A stretch of DNA of 64,000 bases, from positions 1,400,501 through 1,464,500 of the forward strand of contig CAJHZI010000382.1 of assembly GCA_905160935.1 (NCBI GenBank). Direction: 5' to 3'. Position 1 is the stretch's first letter. The number at the start of each line of letters is the position of its first letter. Below are positions 60,320-64,000 of this stretch, one piece after another. Source of the stretch: Enchytraeus crypticus. Its lineage: Eukaryota; Annelida; Clitellata; Enchytraeida; Enchytraeidae. Made by a program: the position numbers and the translations under genes. The notes beneath the pieces were generated by a model. It worked only from the letters and a program-made list of their open reading frames with translations. It searched no databases and was not told the origin of the DNA.

Positions 60320-63300
60320 TAGACTGAAATATTCTTAAACATTTCAAAGAATATAATTAAAGTTTTTAGGTGAGAAAAGAGAAGTGTTTCAAAAAATCAG
60401 ATACACAGTATAATTAAAAGCAGACAATTATAACATTTTTCAACAACGATTTTCTCAGTAATCCTACAAATATTATTATTTAACCGTAACTTCTTATACT
60501 TTCATTTTTCCTAGGGTCGACTTTCCTTAACTTGAGCTAGTGTGATACAGAAGGGACCGCTGGAAAATTAAATTAGAAATAATCAACTTAGATGCTACCA
60601 TAAGCTATCTCAAATAGCAACACAGCGATAAAAAGATTATCATCAGTTTATTAAGTAGAACTACAACGGCTAATTTGAAAGGTTATCTTCACAGTTAATT
60701 AAAGAATCTCGGCCATACTCGTTTTAACAACAACTCGTAACGTAGTCAACAATCAAGTGATGTCTAAACGATGGTTGAACGAGTGCGATATACGCCAAGA
60801 AGAAGATTAAGTAAGTATACCGTTAAAAATATCAATAATTATATTTACTGTAAGGGCCTATTAGTTTTCAATACCCTACTTATATATACAGTGAAATATG
60901 TGCAGCTCGAACTTCGAAACTAGTGATTTTGAAAATGTTTAAAAGAATCCAAAGATATAGCAATCGGATTAAAACGACAAAAGGCAACATCGCTGCGCAT
61001 CAAAATCACAATAATTTTTCAAGCAGCAACCACGACTTCATCAAACTGATCGAAGGCGATATATAACAAGGATAATATGATTAATCGTCACATGAATCGA
61101 ATGCATTACTACTTATATAATAACAAAATAGGTATGGCACGATCAGTAGAAGCAAAATCTGAAGACAGAAAATACAGAGACCCTTACTTTAGATATCTAC
61201 AACACAACTCGAGGACAACACATGTCATAACAATCTCCACTATAAGCCTAGTAATACTAGAATTCACAGCAAAGTCTAAAATATAAACTGCTGCGAAAAA
61301 TGTTTACAAAACAAAGACAGCTTGCAAAATAAAGAAAGCAAATAAAACAAAGAAAACTTGTAAACTATAGCGATTGTGAACAAAGTGTACTAAACACACT
61401 TTTAATAACCTCCACACACTTTGTTTAGCCCAAAATAAGTACGCTCATAAAGAACATCTAACAAATTAGTCTCTCATCACAGCGAGTATTCCAAGAACTG
61501 GACATGAATTACTGCATCAGTTTTTATTTTATCTCCTTAGCAGCCTTGCACAGAATATAATATTTTATGCCGAGTTTTGCTTTATTTATTACCAGGGTCC
61601 GTCTCAAAGCGATATTCGTGGAGAATAATTTAAGAGAGGCTCGAACCCATAACATTCAGCTTATCAGTTAAATACGATAACAACGATGTAAATCCTAAGA
61701 CTTCAGATTTTACATAGCAGTAGGCCTATTAGCTTTGTAACAGTTTTATGTAGAATCAGTTCTTAGGACAACAGTATTGTAAATATCAGACTGTATTCAC
61801 ATCTATGATTCACTTAAAGTTTACACAATTAATCAAAATGTTAACTCACTCTGAACTCAGTAAATAAATTTCAGTTATAGTATAAAAACAAAGAACCAAA
61901 AATAATTACGCATTCTTAGAAGGCTAATCTAGATCTACTGACTTCAAAAATACAAATTCGTTGTGAGTATAAACACCAATAACCTCATCAGTAAAAACAA
62001 TAGTCTATCAATCAACCTATCAATCATTAGTACAAAACTATATTCTATCAATCAACCTATATATCAACCTATCAATCATTAGTACAAAACTATATTCCAG
62101 GAAAAAGACTAGATTAGGCTATTCTCAGGGAGAGGGAACGCGAGTAAATTAAAATCCTTTATATTTTAAAATGATTTTGAAATAGCATAACATGACAAAG
62201 AATAACAGTTAAAATTAAATATTCTTTTACAGTTAAGTAGTTAACAGTAAAACAATAACTCCCAGACACACACCCACCATTTTTATGTCTGTCGCCGTGT
62301 TTTACAATTGAATTACTACAAAAAAACAACATCAATTTTTTCTTAAGAATCTACAAACAACACCAACCACTAGCTAACTCTGCGGACAACATTTATCGGA
62401 TAACTCCGCAGACAAACCTCTGCATAACAGATTCTTCTTCCTCTGTATCATTGTCCTGCGCCTGATTTAATAAACTAAAACACCACAATCCTAGTCGTGT
62501 AGTTCTCACGAAACTGACAAGTGTGAATTTTATTGCAAAGACTAAATAAGAGATGGCTGTGACTATCTCTGATTTAACTCAATTTAACTACATCCACGTC
62601 CACGGCATACCAAAAAAGTAAGCCACTAACTAGACAGTTTAATAAACACAAGTTTGAATCTTCTGCAAATTACACAGATGTAGTTATAGAGATTAGTTGA
62701 GGTTAGAGCAAATGATTAAGTTAAAATGCAACGCTACCAATTATTACAATATAGGCATTAATCACAAAAATGTTGACAAATTTTGAAGAAGTTGAAAATT
62801 TGGACAAAAATTATATGCAAAAATATAAACAAACTTAAATAGGCCTATTTTATATCAAGTAGGCAATAATAAAATAACAAAAACAGGAAACTTTACTTCC
62901 TAGTTCAGTTTAACTACACTCTCTATCAAGGTGACGGGTTACAAACTGTCTAATTTGTTTTCCAAAATTTGAGTTAACTTTTCATTTTAAACTAATTTGT
63001 CCTATAATTACAAAGTGTTATTTCTATAATGATCAATGATAATGATAATGATCAATGATAATGACCAATGCCATCTATGAGTAAACTCTTTTTATGAACA
63101 TTATATTTATTTTTCAAAAATCTCAACAATCCTAAATAAAAAATAAATAAATATTAAAATAAATGTTAAAATTAATTAATATTACAATTTATTTTCATTT
63201 TGAAATTAGGCAATATATCTTTAAAAGCAGATAAGGCTAATGTTAACGTCAGTTTCCTCACTCGAAAGCGATGTCAGCGATTTGATTTAAAATTTTAAAT

Positions 63301-64000
63301 CGAATATCAAGATTTAACGTAGACATAACATTTAATACTAAACAATGGAATATTTATATGGAACTATGGAATACTCTTACTATGGAAATGCAAGAAATTT
63401 AAATTATAATTATATAAAATATTATTCCTAATATGTAAACTGACATTCCTATTGACTCAAAGGCCAATATTATTCATATGCACCACGACTAATAACTAAA
63501 GATTTAATAACTTTGTTAGTTTATTGACAGATGCTGCGTGCGGACAAGTAAAGAGCTATTAAGTTGTACAATAAAAAATGTACGCATTTTCAAAAGAAAT
63601 TATCAGTCATGAAGAAGTCAAAGCTAATTAGATACGTAATGAAATTAAGATTCACTATATAGCATAAACCAAAATCTAGAAACCTTTCCACGAAAGCAGG
63701 TTTATGTATGGACTACAACTAATGAAAACATGAAGGAAAAAGAGATAAAAGACGCTCGATAAATACCGCCTAATCAGAGGCTGACGAGAAGAATAAGAAT
63801 CAGTATAAAGAGATTGATAGTAGAGAACTTTAGATCATCAAAGCAGTTCAAACTGCAAAAATACACTTAGCTTATATATTGAATGATTGTTTGCTCTTAA
63901 CAATTTTTAACAAACAAAATTTACTTGAATCACTTCTAATGAAAGTTATTAAAAAAATAAATTTACCGTAAACGTTTATTTGACAAGAAATACTGCTGTA
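60320..64000. other. TTC7 upstream intron or flank, no exon identified
   Basis: I searched the minus strand for the approximately 240 N-terminal residues and saw no convincing exon. A duplication of about 55-60 bp lies at 62005-62098 (CAATCAACCTATCAATCATT and AGTACAAAACTATATTC, twice). 63217-63280 resembles 51600-51690 (GCTAATGTTAA.GTCAGTTTC, CGAAAGCGATGTCAG), an unnamed repeat pair. Confidence 0.4.

Noticed and set aside
60500-62470. Candidate TTC7 N-terminal exons near 60500-60560 and 62395-62465 (minus)
   Set aside because: Both have acceptor-like AG and short open frames, but neither matches the expected residues before GRFRELLRAVETRA.

Overview
The window looks like AT-rich nuclear DNA from an invertebrate animal. 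It has spliced genes with GT-AG introns, several clades of non-LTR retrotransposon with microsatellite tails, a mariner-type element, long (TA)n and (TAA)n tracts and minisatellites. The genes (a caveolin, a universal stress protein, a TTC7 scaffold) fit a metazoan. I cannot fix the phylum. No prokaryotic operon, rRNA or CRISPR array is present.

Layout. 0-9.5 kb is transposon-rich: an APE-type LINE fragment, a (TA)n cluster, and a near-complete LINE of about 3.3 kb carrying a restriction-like endonuclease (RLE) domain. 9.6-13.8 kb is a two-exon caveolin gene (+ strand) behind a TATA box; its 3.8-kb intron is filled with LINE debris. 16-20.4 kb holds a GC-rich repeat present twice and two back-to-back 5'-truncated copies of the RLE LINE. 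23.7-24.8 kb is a CR1/jockey-like LINE (-). 24.9-25.3 kb is a second caveolin exon with an in-frame stop. 28.1-33.3 kb is a four-exon universal stress protein gene (-). 34.5-37.7 kb holds foldback DNA and an internally deleted mariner-like element sitting inside (TA)n. 41.0-60.0 kb holds the last 14 coding exons of a TTC7A/B orthologue (-), about 587 residues ending at the natural C-terminus. Its N-terminal exons were not found and probably lie beyond 64 kb.

The reading frame is continuous across every splice junction proposed for the three genes, so the models are strong although the junctions were assigned by eye. TTC7 is known as a scaffold of the plasma-membrane PI4KIIIalpha complex; caveolin builds membrane domains. 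Their proximity is not evidence that they work together.

Most unusual: in the TTC7 gene, five tandem-repeat arrays lie at exon edges. Three of them are tandem copies of the exon/intron boundary itself, so they multiply splice donors or acceptors. Second: the two caveolin terminal exons differ heavily in their 5' part and are almost identical in their 3' part, as expected after gene conversion. Third: the RLE LINE family has a conserved 3'-terminal hairpin followed by A/T-rich repeats, and one copy is inserted in the tail of another.
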